In this document: one piece after another, positions 34,780 through 47,500 of the stretch
How positions within the stretch are numbered: the first letter of the stretch is position 1
How the letters are laid out: each line of letters starts with the position of its first letter
Origin: Anseranas semipalmata
Lineage: Eukaryota; Chordata; Aves; Anseriformes; Anseranatidae
NCBI GenBank assembly: GCA_013399115.1
Contig: VXAA01007253.1
Span: forward strand, 62,001-126,000
DNA length: 64,000 bases
Direction of reading: 5' to 3'
Made by a program: the position numbers and the translations under genes
The notes under the pieces: model-generated
What the model saw: only the letters and a program-made list of their open reading frames with translations
What the model was told of the DNA's origin: nothing
Databases searched by the model: none

Positions 34780-37700
34780 ATATTGAGGTAAATATGATTG
34801 ACCACTGCACGCTCTAAACACTATTTCATGCCAACTTACATTTCTCAGCCTGGACTACCTGAACTGATCCCAATATATTGATTCTTCTCATTTATTGCAG
34901 TGCCACCACATTAACATTCCTAAACATACATTACAGACCTTTCCTTATAACCATTTTTTCAAACTTGATTGGCATAGATATCACAGAAGCATTAATCAAA
35001 ATTCATTGCAAGAAACCATAGTCAGAGAGATGTAAAAGTGCTTCTCTTTCAAGATATTCATTGAACAGTCTCAATAGGTGAAATGAAGTCCCACATCATA
35101 GTAGCTTTGTTTTGTAGATCTCTGTCTCTCCTAGAATGAATCCTGGGTAATGATTTTAAATGATTTTTTTTTTTTTTTTAATAATGCAGGTTTGAAATGA
35201 TACAAGTTATCTACAATTTTAGAAACACAGATTATGTTTTTCCTTGCCAGAATATCTGATCAAAAACATAATGAAGAAACAATGTGATGATTTCAATATT
35301 TTATTCATAAAAATGGCAAATGTAACCATCTTTTGGCTTCTGGGTACTCACTGAGATGTGTTGAAGACAAAAATAAATTTTATTTTTGTGTTACATATTT
35401 CTTAGCATTTTCTTGTAATTCTTCAGGACTATACTGCTTTTATATTATTCCATGTTTCTCCACAGGATTTATAGCACAATAGAATTGCCTGTAGTCAGGG
35501 TGTTTGGGTGGTTTTAGGCCAGAAAACAAGTAAGTACAGTCTCCTTGAATTCTAATTAGTATGGTTCAGAAACTTCCTGCATTTGATGCAAGGTATTTTT
35601 TTCAATAATTGAGGCCACCAACATCATTCACTGGTAGTGTGTAATATGACGCTACATATGTCCTTTGACTTGGCCACGCATTGCTGTATTTTTGCCTCCC
35701 TTGCCACATATTCCTTGATGAGGAACTGCAATGCCAGTTATTAACTGTTATTAAAAGTACTTTTTGTCTTACTTGCCCAGTTGCCCTTTTGTTTATTTTT
35801 TCACTACAGAGTCTGCGTGTTGCAGGTAAAGAGTAGTATTTTTGGTCTTGCGTCCTTTGCCAGCAATCTAAAAATTGGCTTCAGCTAAACTGCTAAATGT
35901 CTTTACAAAAGGTTATGATAATCATTCCACCATTAAGGATTTCTGTCCCACCCAAGTTGTATCCTGAATCAACAAAAAAATTTTAGGAGCATTTAGAAAC
36001 AAAATATTTTCTCAGGGCATGGCAAGGTTTTACAGGGCAAAGGCCCAAGTTCTCTATCTAACATTGTACCACATGTGCACTTGCTCCTGTGTGCTACATC
36101 AGTAGGAAGTCCAAAGGCACAGCTTAATCACAGTACTGGGTCTCCTACAAGCTCAAGTACAAGCTCTCCTAATTCCTTTCTGTCTCTAATGTGTCTATGC
36201 CAGAGTGGGGATGCAGATACGTGAGAGAATCCTGCCATTCTACCTAAATATTTTCTTTGGGCCCAAGGCTTTGTCTTTAGTAAGACTACTATATGTCTGG
36301 ATTTCCCTGATATTGGTGATTTTCCCACTATGAGTTTTTGCTTGGGCAGGACTCATCCTACTTCATCCAAGATTCCAGATGTATAGAAATATCAGACAGG
36401 TTGAGAGGTCTTGGGGAATCTTAGTAGCCTTAATAATAATCCAATCATATAGAACTACACCCACACACAGAGGAGAATAAATCAGACTCACTGCAGAAAA
36501 GATAACCTGACCATGGATCCGTATTTCCATGAGAAAAAAATACGCCCCACCCCCAAAAGGTTGCAATGTTATGCCTTGATGTCCAAAAATTGCCCTGAAT
36601 GACTGCACTGAAATTTGGATCTAATGTTTTTGTTTTGTTTTCATATGACATATATAATGTCTATTTGCCTCTGGGAGTTTTGCTCACATTACCTTGCCAA
36701 TATGTCTTAAATGTGAACGGGAGACAGACTTGTTTAGTCACTAAGTTCACTCATTTTGACATCTTTCCGCTGACACTGCCAATACAGGTGGTGATCAGAC
36801 AAACAGCAGTAATAGGTTGTTCCCACAATGTGGACACTACCATAGGAAGAAACTAATACCAAAGATAGATATTTATTTCATTTAGATACCCAATAGTTTA
36901 TTCTTTTAAGATAAATGCAGTATAAATCATTCTTGGTTTCTGAATCATCCCTTCCCTTTATCAATAGATATTTTAGATGAGATGAAAGACAATAATAATG
37001 AAGAACCCAAAGAACTTATACTGGTTCTGCCTTCCTAATGTTAATGTAATATTGAAAAGTAACTGAAATTATCCAAATAACAATGGGTTTCCAATTATCT
37101 GAGAATATGCTTGAGACTACCAATAAGTTTGTTTTCCTCATTTACATAGAAAATTATACTTCTACCTATGTATATTATACCAGTTAGTTAAGAATTGCCT
37201 TTTATACATTCCTAATATTTTGATAAGTGAATGTTACATACAAAGACAACTCCCTTTTCACACATTTTAAACGATCCAGATTTTGAGTCCATTTGGTTTT
37301 CATGTATCAGGAACTATTTAAAAATGCTTACAGCACAAAAATTGTCACTAAAAGGTCACCGAGAGATGGAGGATGAATGCTGCCAATACTTCCAAAGCCA
37401 ATCAGTCATTAGATTTAATATTAGAGTGTGCAGTCTTTATACTAGAGCATAGAGGGGGAAAAAGAGATGACAAATGCAAAGTCCTCACTGAATTTCTACC
37501 TGTTTTACTTTGCTTTAGTATGCCCAAAGACAGAAAGTCAGATCTGAAAAGGACTGAAAATATATCAAGTGCACAAAAGCTGTCATGATGTGAAAGTCCA
37601 AGTTTAAGTTACCTATCTGTGTATCTAATGTTAACACTATAGATATATATATACACATGTACAGCCTTTCAAATATTAAAAGATGTGTCTTGGTGATTTA

Positions 37701-38320
37701 CTTTCAGGCACTCGAAGTATACAACAAAATATTACAGAAGACATAAAACAATTCAAAATATGATTGGAACTGATGTGAAATAATGCAGCAAGTGCTGGAG
37801 ACGGATAAGGAATTATACTTGGCAAGTCAGACACAGAGAGAAACTGTTCATGAGATCTCCAAGGAACAGTCTGTGCCTGTCAGAAGCACTGAATCTACAT
37901 TTTGTTAGGTTAGATATCTTCGACATTCAAAGAAATAAATGCTCCCATATCCTTTTCAAATGAGTCCCAGGTTGACCCAATTTGCATGCAAATGTTTACA
38001 CTTACTTCAAGGTAAATCATGTAAACTTACCTTTTTTCTGCTATGGAATGAAAACTAGTTTATCATTTCCCTATTTACAGAACCAGATTATTTACAGCCA
38101 AATACACACCACACGTGGATGTAACACACCAGCTAGAATCTTTTTGTGCTAAAAGCAACATGTAGACATAGTTCCTATTATGAGATCTTTTACTTGCTTT
38201 CAGTAAATGAAACCAGATTTTTAAACTATGTTCTTACCGCTATGCACAGTGGTTTGGCCCAGTTGTGCAAAGGAGCTTAATCAAGAGCAACATTCCCATA
38301 TTTTGATGTCAAAGAGGCAG
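34780..38320. other. AT-rich stretch without recognisable genes
   Basis: It contains a poly-T tract near 35166-35180. Open frames at 36128-36328, 36363-36651 (two on the minus strand), 36599-36856 and 37231-37588 have unrecognised products and partly shadow each other. Confidence 0.5.
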
Positions 38321-38321
38321 T

Positions 38322-38495
38322 GTAGGTGGTGTAGGTGGTGCTTGCCTTCTCGGGTATGTGATCTCTGACTGGGAGGAATAAGCTTTGTGATACTGCAGGA
38401 CCCAGTGGTTGCGGATTAGTGCCAGAGGACTAGTACCAATGCCACCACTTCCAACCACCTGCAGGACTGCATCTTTCCAACCACCTGCAGGACTG
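38322..38495. repeat. Two local tandem duplications
   Basis: The nonamer GTAGGTGGT is present twice in tandem at 38322-38339. A 21-base unit starting TTCCAACCACCTGCAGG occurs at 38449-38469 and again, identical, at 38475-38495, with 26-base spacing. They lie in a GC-richer patch that is also spanned by a 103-codon minus-strand frame (38309-38620) with no recognised family. The identity of the two 21-mers suggests a recent local duplication. Confidence 0.8.
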
Positions 38496-38499
38496 ACTA

Positions 38500-41400
38500 G
38501 CACTTCCAGTTTCAGTGAAAGCCCCAGGGTCACTGACCGATAAGGGGCTGACTTTTCAGAAGAGGTAGCAGAGAAGCTGGGGGAGCACTGCCACCTTGTT
38601 TTAGATTGAAATATTGTCAATCATTGCCACGTCTGGAACACACTAATAAATTCATCAACAAGGATGGTGGAGGTTTAAATAAAAGCCACAAAACACATCT
38701 TAAAGCAAGCATGTGGGTCTATGGAATATTAATGAAGTATTATGTTTATATGGCAGCTAATGAGATTTGTTGCTGTAGTCATTTTCTTGCAGTACTCAAC
38801 CATGCCATAGGAAGTGGCTGGCAATATCAATGTAAGTGTTGAGGGGAGCACGAGAAAGCTTTCAAGTCCTGGCAGCAACATTAGATTTCCCAACACATAT
38901 GTTGTGGGTCTGAGTCTGCCTTTGCATGTTAGGAGGAAGATCTCACTGCTCTCTTGAGCCTCAGATAGAGCCAGGTTAAAGGTTCAATGGGGAAAGAGGA
39001 ACATGAACTCAGTTCAGTATTGCTGTGCAATGTCTGTATCACTACCTGCTGGTTCCCATCTCCTAATGCCACAGGGCAGGACAGAGCCTGGGGACCACAT
39101 CAGAGCCAGTGTGCAGCAGGACCAGACATGCAGTCAGCAGTGCTATCATTGCCCCTTCGTGGAAATACTCCAACAGTCTGCCTAAGGAGCTGCCTGCGCT
39201 GCTCACGTGGATGAGTTTCCAGTTCCCAGGACCACAGGAAGAGGAGGGTTAGGTAAAAGGCACAGTGCCATGGCACATCTCCAAAGCTGAGATTTTTGCC
39301 TCTCAGTGCAAGGCTGTCACTGCATTCAAAAAGAACTGTAAACTCCTTCCTAGTCAGGCAAGCATGAAAATATGAATACGTGTATGTATGTGTAAACACA
39401 GATGAATTAGCTTTGACATTCAGAGTTCCTTAATTCAGGGAAGCCCTTGCTTGTGAGCATTTTGAGCCACAAAAGCCAGCTCTGATAACTTTATTTGCTT
39501 GCCGTCTAGTAATTATATATTTCAGTCACCCAAAGATGTTCAAATGCTGGAAAATGGAAGGAAGTATCAGACATTTTTAAAAATACAGTGACTGATTCCA
39601 TGATTTATTCATGAGGTTATAAGGTACTGTTGGGTTTAGCAATCACTCCATAAATAGGGCAATAAAAGCACAGACCAACACCTTTCACTTACCCTAGTAA
39701 GTAACTTCATGGTCAGATTTGTATGGTATACTGAGCATAAAGCCATTTTCTATCAGATAATGAAAATATTTAGAAAACCTCTAGAGCAGTGAGGGCTATG
39801 GAACTCCTAAAACTGTAATTGTTTTATGCCATTATTAGAAATAAAAATATTGGCAAATTATTGACATTTCCCAGTAAATAGGGTGTTACACCAAATAACC
39901 CTGAGGCTGTTAAGAAAAGCCTTTTTGAATTTAATGAAAAAGACAGTGGTTACCTTTTCATCTTCCACTATTGCATAACAATATGTATAACCATAATGGT
40001 ATGTACAACAATATCCTAGCTGTCATTAATTGTGTTTTATAAACAAAGCAACTATTATTCTGAGTACAGTGTGTTCTATATGATTTAAAATGAGAAAAAA
40101 GATAAAACAAGCTTTAACGAATGCTGTCATGTAAGGCTTACCAAATGCAACTGCACATTCTTGATGATAACTATTTAGCCTATCAACTCAAATCTAGAGA
40201 AGTTAAAAACAAATAGTGAAATTCATTATTTTAAAAATAATAAACTATTTGAATTCATTTAAATGTTAGGCATGTTCTAAACAGGTATTTATATGTGTTG
40301 GAGAAATATCTTTTCTCTGGGGTGAGATCTGGGTCTAAACCTTTCTCCCAAACATAAAAAAGGGAGCAGCATACACAAGCCATGTGCTTCTGATTTGACC
40401 TATTTGTATGTTGAAGTAAGATTTTGGGTGGATGCCGCTTGATCAACAGCGGAGAGCTCCAAGGAAAACCTGGGGAGGATCGAGTGACAGCAACAGTTAA
40501 GCCGGCTAACCAAACTACTTAAATCATTTGTATTCACCACACATTAGAATCCTATAAAGAACCAGATTTAAACCTGTAACCAAAAGTACAACAGGCACTC
40601 CAGCTCTCAAAGAACACTAAAAAGCCTGAAGGAAATAAGAAAAGCATATTAATGCAAACAAAATGTTCTTAAATCAACTGAAAAACAAGTTCTGAATTTC
40701 TACACTCTACTCCAGTCTACTAAAAACACTTACTCAGAAAGTCTACTAAACCTTTCCTAACAGATTCAGCTCAGAGACTAAATGTAATGCTCTTGTCATA
40801 TAATGGAAGCTGTCCAATATTATTAAAAACAAATATATTTTGTCATAATTTATTTTACCAGTGCATTAGATCACATAGCTCGTTTTTTTTTTTTTTTNTT
40901 TCTGTATATTTGTGTAATGTTATCATAAAGTTAAATTACTTATAAAGGACTAGTAAGTGGCATTAAAATAATTGGTAGATTCACCATGAGGTATGTTAAT
41001 GATGGCAAATCCTGCTTAGGTGATGAAGCCCAGGCAATGAGGTCTGGTAAGCCCCACCTGGTAAACCATCATAGCCCCTCACAAGATTTGGCTTCCCAAG
41101 GACCACTTGATTGGTGTTTGAGTACATTAGTAAATTATTTAGCCTACATTTACTTGCCTTATTGTGGGGGGGAGGATAACTAAAGCAGTGGTCCCACCTG
41201 CATGTAAAGCAATGATAGTGACACAATACCAGCTATCCCATACTATGTATGTATGTGGAGCATGTGGAAGAGGCTTTCCCTGCAAACACCAGCCTGGCTA
41301 GGCGAAGCCAGGTACATTTCTGGCCTTCTTAGCATCATGATGGTTTAAGAGTTAATTTTCAGTCTGTTGCAACCAGACAGAGCATTTTAATAGGTATAAG

Positions 41401-44400
41401 GCATTCTTAGTGATGAGAACCAAGGCCAAGAGATAATCCTAAAAAACAAATAAAGTGGGAATCGGTGGTTCTGGAGCTAACACCACGGGCTAGTCTTGCA
41501 CCTTGGGCAGCAGGCCCGTATGAGTAAACCCTTTGAAAAAAAAGGAAAAAAAAATGGCACTTCAAGACCTCTGCCTGCTAGAACTGTTCCTTCTCCCAAA
41601 TAAACAAACTAGTAAAGTTAGTTCTCAGCTACTGCCTTCCAAATCTTTCTTCCAGCAATAATAAATCTTTTTTCTTCTTCCTAATTCTCAGACAAATCAT
41701 TAGCAGTACGAACTGTTTTTCAACAAGTGAAATAAGGGAGGTTGCACATGATTAGCTTAAAACCACAATGGCAGCTTGTCTCTGAGCAGAATATAGAGCT
41801 GAGCTAAATAAAATAATTGCGGGTTCTGCCACCTGAGTGTCTCCAGAAGTCAGTCAGCTCTGTGCCGGAATGGGAGAAAGTTACCATCTACACCGTGTGT
41901 TCAGACATACTTACTATACTTCATATTCTTGTGCCAAAAGTAGTTCAGTCAGCTGTTTGGGAATTTTTCCACTATTGTTGGCTGCATCCGCACTTCCTGT
42001 TTTTATGGATGATTCGTTTCAGGAAGTGCTGAGACCACAAAAAATACACAAATTCATCTAAATAAACCATACCCGGCTGAACCCAAGTTTGTCATGTAAA
42101 ACTGAAACACAGTCTCACAAATTTGCACAAAGAAGCTTGAACTTTGTGAAATTTCAAGACGTATTTTCAGCCTTTTTCAGAACCTTACCATTTCCTTTGT
42201 TTCTCAGCCATTAAGTTTGGTGCCGAAGCTGCTAAGTTTAAAAAATGCAGATTAAAAGGGAGAAAGATAAGGATATTATGCACAATGAAAAAGAAACTCA
42301 TCACTGCTCTGCACCAGCTTCTTCTATTAGTCAAAAAATATGACTAGGTATAGTTCATTTGCAGCAAATTAATTTGCATAAGGACTTTGCAAAGTAAAAT
42401 ATAGTTGCATTCTCTGTAACTGCAGTATACTTAGCTTCACATAAAATCATCTACTCCTATATTAGTAGCCTGATGGAACTTCCTGAGAATGACAAAGCTG
42501 TGCTTTGTTAATTTTTTTAAACTTTCTTCCTGAAATAGACTTAGAAAGAGTCAAAGATTTCTTTTATTGTCTAATCACGTCTGTCATGCTACAATGTGCT
42601 GTGTGCATTCACATCTCAGGAGTAAACTGCTCTGTCAGTTTTTTTCAAGGCAACGAACAAAAATTATTGTTATTTCAGTGACTTACTAACATTTTAACTG
42701 TTGCCCTAACTACCTGTTCACTAGCATTTTTCTCATAAAACTGCTGTAAGAATCACAGAATTGCTGAAAAAGAATTATTTTTACAGTGCAGTAGAATCGC
42801 TAAGCTTTTGCCTCATTTTTGATTAATTTCATGCCTGACTCAGTCAGAGATTAGGCCCTGACACAGGTTATAATTAAATATTGAAATCATGAAGTGCAAG
42901 AATGTTTAATTTTTAAAATATGAGTTTTAATTTACCTCATACAGAGAATAGCTCTGGTCACCTGCAGAGTTGCATTACACACTACATTGCCTAATGTAGG
43001 ATGCCTGAATAAGGCTGAGCACACAGTTAAAGTAAACTAATGCAATTTACTGAACAGCAGTCAAATATTTATCCAGTTGATGAAGCAGACTTTATGTGAA
43101 ACTCAGACAATAATTAAAGAGAAGCCTTGCTTAAAACATGCTTATTCCAGTTTTCACAAATATGTTATACCAAAGCAGCATCTTCCTTTTCTCAAATATT
43201 GATGTTCTTCTAACACATTATACAGTGAGCTTGTCCTTGGCATTCTCTTGACTGTTTAATGAATCCATTTCCTGGCATTTGCCTTATCTTTGTTATGTTG
43301 TTCTTTGGAGAGCTAAAACTATTAGTTAGCCCTTGACAGGAAAACATCAGAGCAAGCTAGTAAAAGGTCTCACAGTATCAGAGTTATTAACATGGTATTT
43401 GATTAAACCATAGAAAGATGGGGAAGAGATACCACAGAATATGTCCCCTGTACTTAGACTTTCACAGCCTTGGATGTTTTTTTGTAGAACTTTCACATTT
43501 GTTTTTGTCATTTTATCTGAGCAATAGCCTGAATAGTCACAGACTGAATACTAATCCTATGGTTATTCTGTAGTGCTGAATCTCTATCATTCCGAATAGA
43601 ACCAAGTATGTCAGATCTTTCCAGTTCTTCAGAACAAGTTTTTTTCCTCAAGGTTTATTTTTTACAGTAAAAAATGTCTTTAAATCCTTTTACACTAACA
43701 ACCTGAAATATGCATTGAGAAGATACATCTAGCATCTAGTTCGTTTTCCTGTGTTACACAATATAGAACAAAGGTAAACACTTAACATACAGGCATTTGT
43801 AAAGATGCAAATGGCTTCAGTTCTTAATTTAGAACTTCAAAGTTTAGATGTGCTGCATAATTTACAAGTATTATTAAATCTTCAAATTTCAAAGCACCAT
43901 TAGAATCAGGAAGTCTGAGTAGTTGCTCACCAGAAACACCTAATACTGACCAGAGTAACAGAGGAGACAGAGTTTTGACTTGATCTGTATTCCCAAAATA
44001 GAAGGAAGCATATTTGAATAATACGCTACTGACCAGTAGGTAGTGATGAATATACACTCATTGGCTATTAACAGTTATTAGGAAGTCCCCAGACTTTTCA
44101 GTAATACAAAGCTGATGAAACACTGATGTCTGTCACCTTCAAAATGCACTATATTTCTAAATACATACTATAAATGACAATTCATTTATTCCAAACACTA
44201 TTATTTTTGCAACACAGCTGGATAATTCAACTTAAAGTGACTGTGTGAGGTTTTTTCCTCCATTTAAGTAGCATTTTTGTCAGCTTTTTTTTTTTTTTTT
44301 TAACTCTGATAACGTCATATGTACAAATATCCCCTGCATTGGGAAGGCTAATGTTGCATTTCTGTGAAATTGGGATTATCTTATCTAGATCAGAAAAGCA

Positions 44401-44480
44401 ATAAAGACAAACGCCAATAACACCAAGTTAGCACATCAGAAAAGCTATTGAGCAAGAGCCTAACTGGCATAAACTAACAT
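38500..44480. other. Mostly AT-rich DNA without recognisable genes
   Basis: A GC-richer patch at about 38980-39260 carries overlapping short frames on both strands with no recognised product. A poly-T tract with one N lies at 40883-40900, and a further poly-T at about 44286-44302. A minus-strand frame at 43824-44057 ends in a protein-like stretch (GVSGEQLLRLPDSNGALKF) but has no supporting context. An AATCACAGAATTGCTG string near 42749 resembles a CR1 tail but lacks the rest. Confidence 0.45.
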
Positions 44481-44482
44481 TA

Positions 44483-44535
44483 CTACTTCAGCGGAGCTGT
44501 GCCAGTATACAGCAGCTGGAGTTCTGGCCTGATAC
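44483..44535 (+). repeat. Ancient amniote repeat fragment ('CCAGCTGAGGATCTGGCC' type)
   Basis: ACTTCAGCGGAGCTGTGCCA followed by GTATACAGCAGCTGGAGTTC and TGGCCTGATAC matches, with substitutions, the pattern GACTTCAATGGAGCTACGCCAATTTACACCAGCTGAGGATCTGGCC. I recall that pattern as a scattered old repeat in reptile and bird DNA. I cannot assign a family name. Confidence 0.4.
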
Positions 44536-47500
44536 TTAGAAGCTGCATCCAGCCACACTTCATTTTCAGCTGCAGCCTCCAACCCAAACCAGCTGCAGCT
44601 GCGAGCAACAAGGAAGCTGCTTTGCAAACTCTTTATCTGGACTATTTCTGTTCTTGAATGTGCAGTATCACCTCAATCATTGCCATGCTTAAAGCCAATA
44701 TATCACAAGCAGCAACAGATTTTTTAAAGTATAGTGCTGCTGTTCTTATGTACCCTAAGGGTCAGGAAAATTTAGAGGATTTCTGCATATGCAAGCTCTG
44801 TAAGGTCAGAAACTTAATGTTTATTAACAATAGGACATCACAGGACCTAGTTTGAGTAGCAGAGGATTTGGCATTGTATTCAGCTGTTCTGACTCCAGTT
44901 TGTAGTATTCATGTCATTGTTCAAACATTGGTCCATTGCAGGAAAATGACAAATCACAAAATATAATTGAGACACTACTGCTCAATTAACTCATCTGGGG
45001 ATTATCAGCCAGTAATTTTTGTAGGGCAAGGCAACAATCCCACCTAACTTGTTTTCTCTTACCTAAATGAGGGATGTTGCTCTCAGCCTATCTTTCTACC
45101 TGCCTTCTGACTGATGATTGAGGAACTGAGAAAAGGCAACTGTTTTGATTTTATTCAGACATTAACAATCTTGGTCCTATTCACCTGTTTTACTACTGTT
45201 CATATGATTACATAAAGAACATCCTTGCTAACACAGATATAACACATAAGAAGAACTGAAGCATCAGAAACTAAGGCAAGACCACTGGTGCTGTCATACT
45301 CTATCAGATTTTGAAGTGACTTTTACAATCTGCTGTTGTGGTCAATCAGTATGAGATCTTCAGATTTGTTATACTCTGACTTAAGGTGGGATCTGATGCT
45401 CATAGCCAGGATTTAAAGACTAACGTAATGTCCCAACAGTTTGTCTATATTACATTGTTTTGTTGTTTTTGTTTTAAAATCAAGTACCCAACTAAGCAAT
45501 AAAAGTATTGATTAAACTAACAAATATGGCAGCAAATTCAAAACTGATTTGGTTACAGTATTTTATAAGTAACTATTCTTGAACACTTTTAAATGCTTTT
45601 CAGTATGGTTGGGTTTGTGTTCTCCCCAAAAGGTTTCAGAGCTAGTAAAAATATTTGAGTAACTATTGTGCACTACCAAACAGACAAAAACCTGACCTTT
45701 CAGCTGTAAGTAAAACAGGATCAGATTATAGGACATTGCCATTTTTTGAAGATCACTTTGGTTTGTCCGCAAATATTATTGAATGTCTATAAACCCTGGG
45801 TCCTATTCAGAGCCAGCTCTGTGATGATTCTCATTAGATGATGTTGCACTGATTTTTTTTTTCCTGTTCAGTTATTTCCCCTTAAAGATCCCCTTTTAAC
45901 ATAATAAAACTTTTTAAAGGACATAGGAGTTTTATGGTCCATTTGTGTCCCACAGCCACTGAGATCAGCCTAGACCTTACCTCTCTGTCCATAAACACAT
46001 ACAGACCATCCCAGGAAATCACATAGTAGCTGATTAATCCAGAAAATTTCCACTTTACATTTTTTTGTACTACAGTTATCGATTGTTTCCTAATGATATA
46101 CAAAAATTCACATCACTTTCTGCCAGATTCCTGACACTGCAAAAGCTGCCATTTATTCCAGGAGGAAATATCCAATACCTGCAAGTGTTTTAGGTGAAAA
46201 TACCCAATGATTCTTGTCTCCAAAGCTCACTTTTTTATATCTTTATACTTCCTTTGTGTATATTTAATACTGAATTATTCTCCTTCCATTTTTATTTACT
46301 CCTTATTTACTATTACTCTATTTACAGATCTGAATGAGTCAAATTTGTGTAATACCATCTCTTGCCTTACTGGTTTTCACATCATCATACGTATAATCCT
46401 TGCACTTTGTTTATCAAGATCTAAGATTTTATGTCAGGGAAGCTGTCACAAGATTGATCTGTGTAGTCAAAAAGAAAAAAATAATAATTCCTGAAGGTCC
46501 TAATACTGTGGCCCTTAATTACATGACTAATTGTACTTAATGGTTCACAGGGGCTGCAGTACTGGCTCTAAACAGATTATATATTGCCCTCTAGAAACCT
46601 ATACTTGCCTGGCACATACCCACTAGGACCAAGGCTGATTCACATGTCAGAGCAGATACCACTAATACAGAGGGCTGTGAGTTTAGCCTGCCAGCAAGGA
46701 TTCATTTTCACATTGAACTGTTCGCTGCAGCAAGATACATGGGTACACACTGGCTTGTGACTGTTACAGCCCCATGCTATTTTACAGTGCATAGAATCTG
46801 TAATGGAAGAAATCATTCCACAATAAAAATTATTTAAGATGGCCTTACTTAGCCTGTATGCATCATAGGGCATCAAATTATTTTACATGGTGCATAATGA
46901 CCAGCTATTGATGTTCTCCACTCAGGCTTACCAAGTGAATGGAAAACTTCACCTATGCAAAAGGAAAGTTCATCATGCCATACAGTACAGTGTCTTGCAT
47001 TGATGGCTACTAACAAAGATTAAATAACAGCTAATGACTACTTGGACTAATTCCAATGTTCTTGAAAGTACTTATTTTGTACCTCTAGGCATGTTTGTGC
47101 ACATGTATATACGTGTGTGTACATGCAATTCTATACATGTACGTACTAGTGTTGGTATCACATTAGCATAGTGTATATGTTCAGTTTATCTGAAATGTCA
47201 GCTCAGTACTAAGATCCTTTTGATAACTGCAGTGAATCAGTATCTCAGTTTTTCAATGTGCAATACTTTTTAATTAAACTAACTAAATAAATAAAGCTTT
47301 AGAAGACTTCGTATTTCCTTCAATGACTGACTTTTCTTTCCTTTAAGGGGAAATGTGGCTCCTAAAAGAAGTCCCACTCACATAATTTAATTTGGAGGCT
47401 ATCTTCTTGATGCTTTGGGAAAAAAAATATTTCCTCCAGCTGCCCATGTCTGAAGCCTTTTAAATAGCCATTTCTAGAGCTGATACATCAATTAGCTAGA

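Noticed and set aside
42745..42775. AATCACAGAATTGCTG as a possible CR1 tail
   Set aside because: Only about 15 bases match, and no CR1 3' UTR or coding sequence adjoins it.
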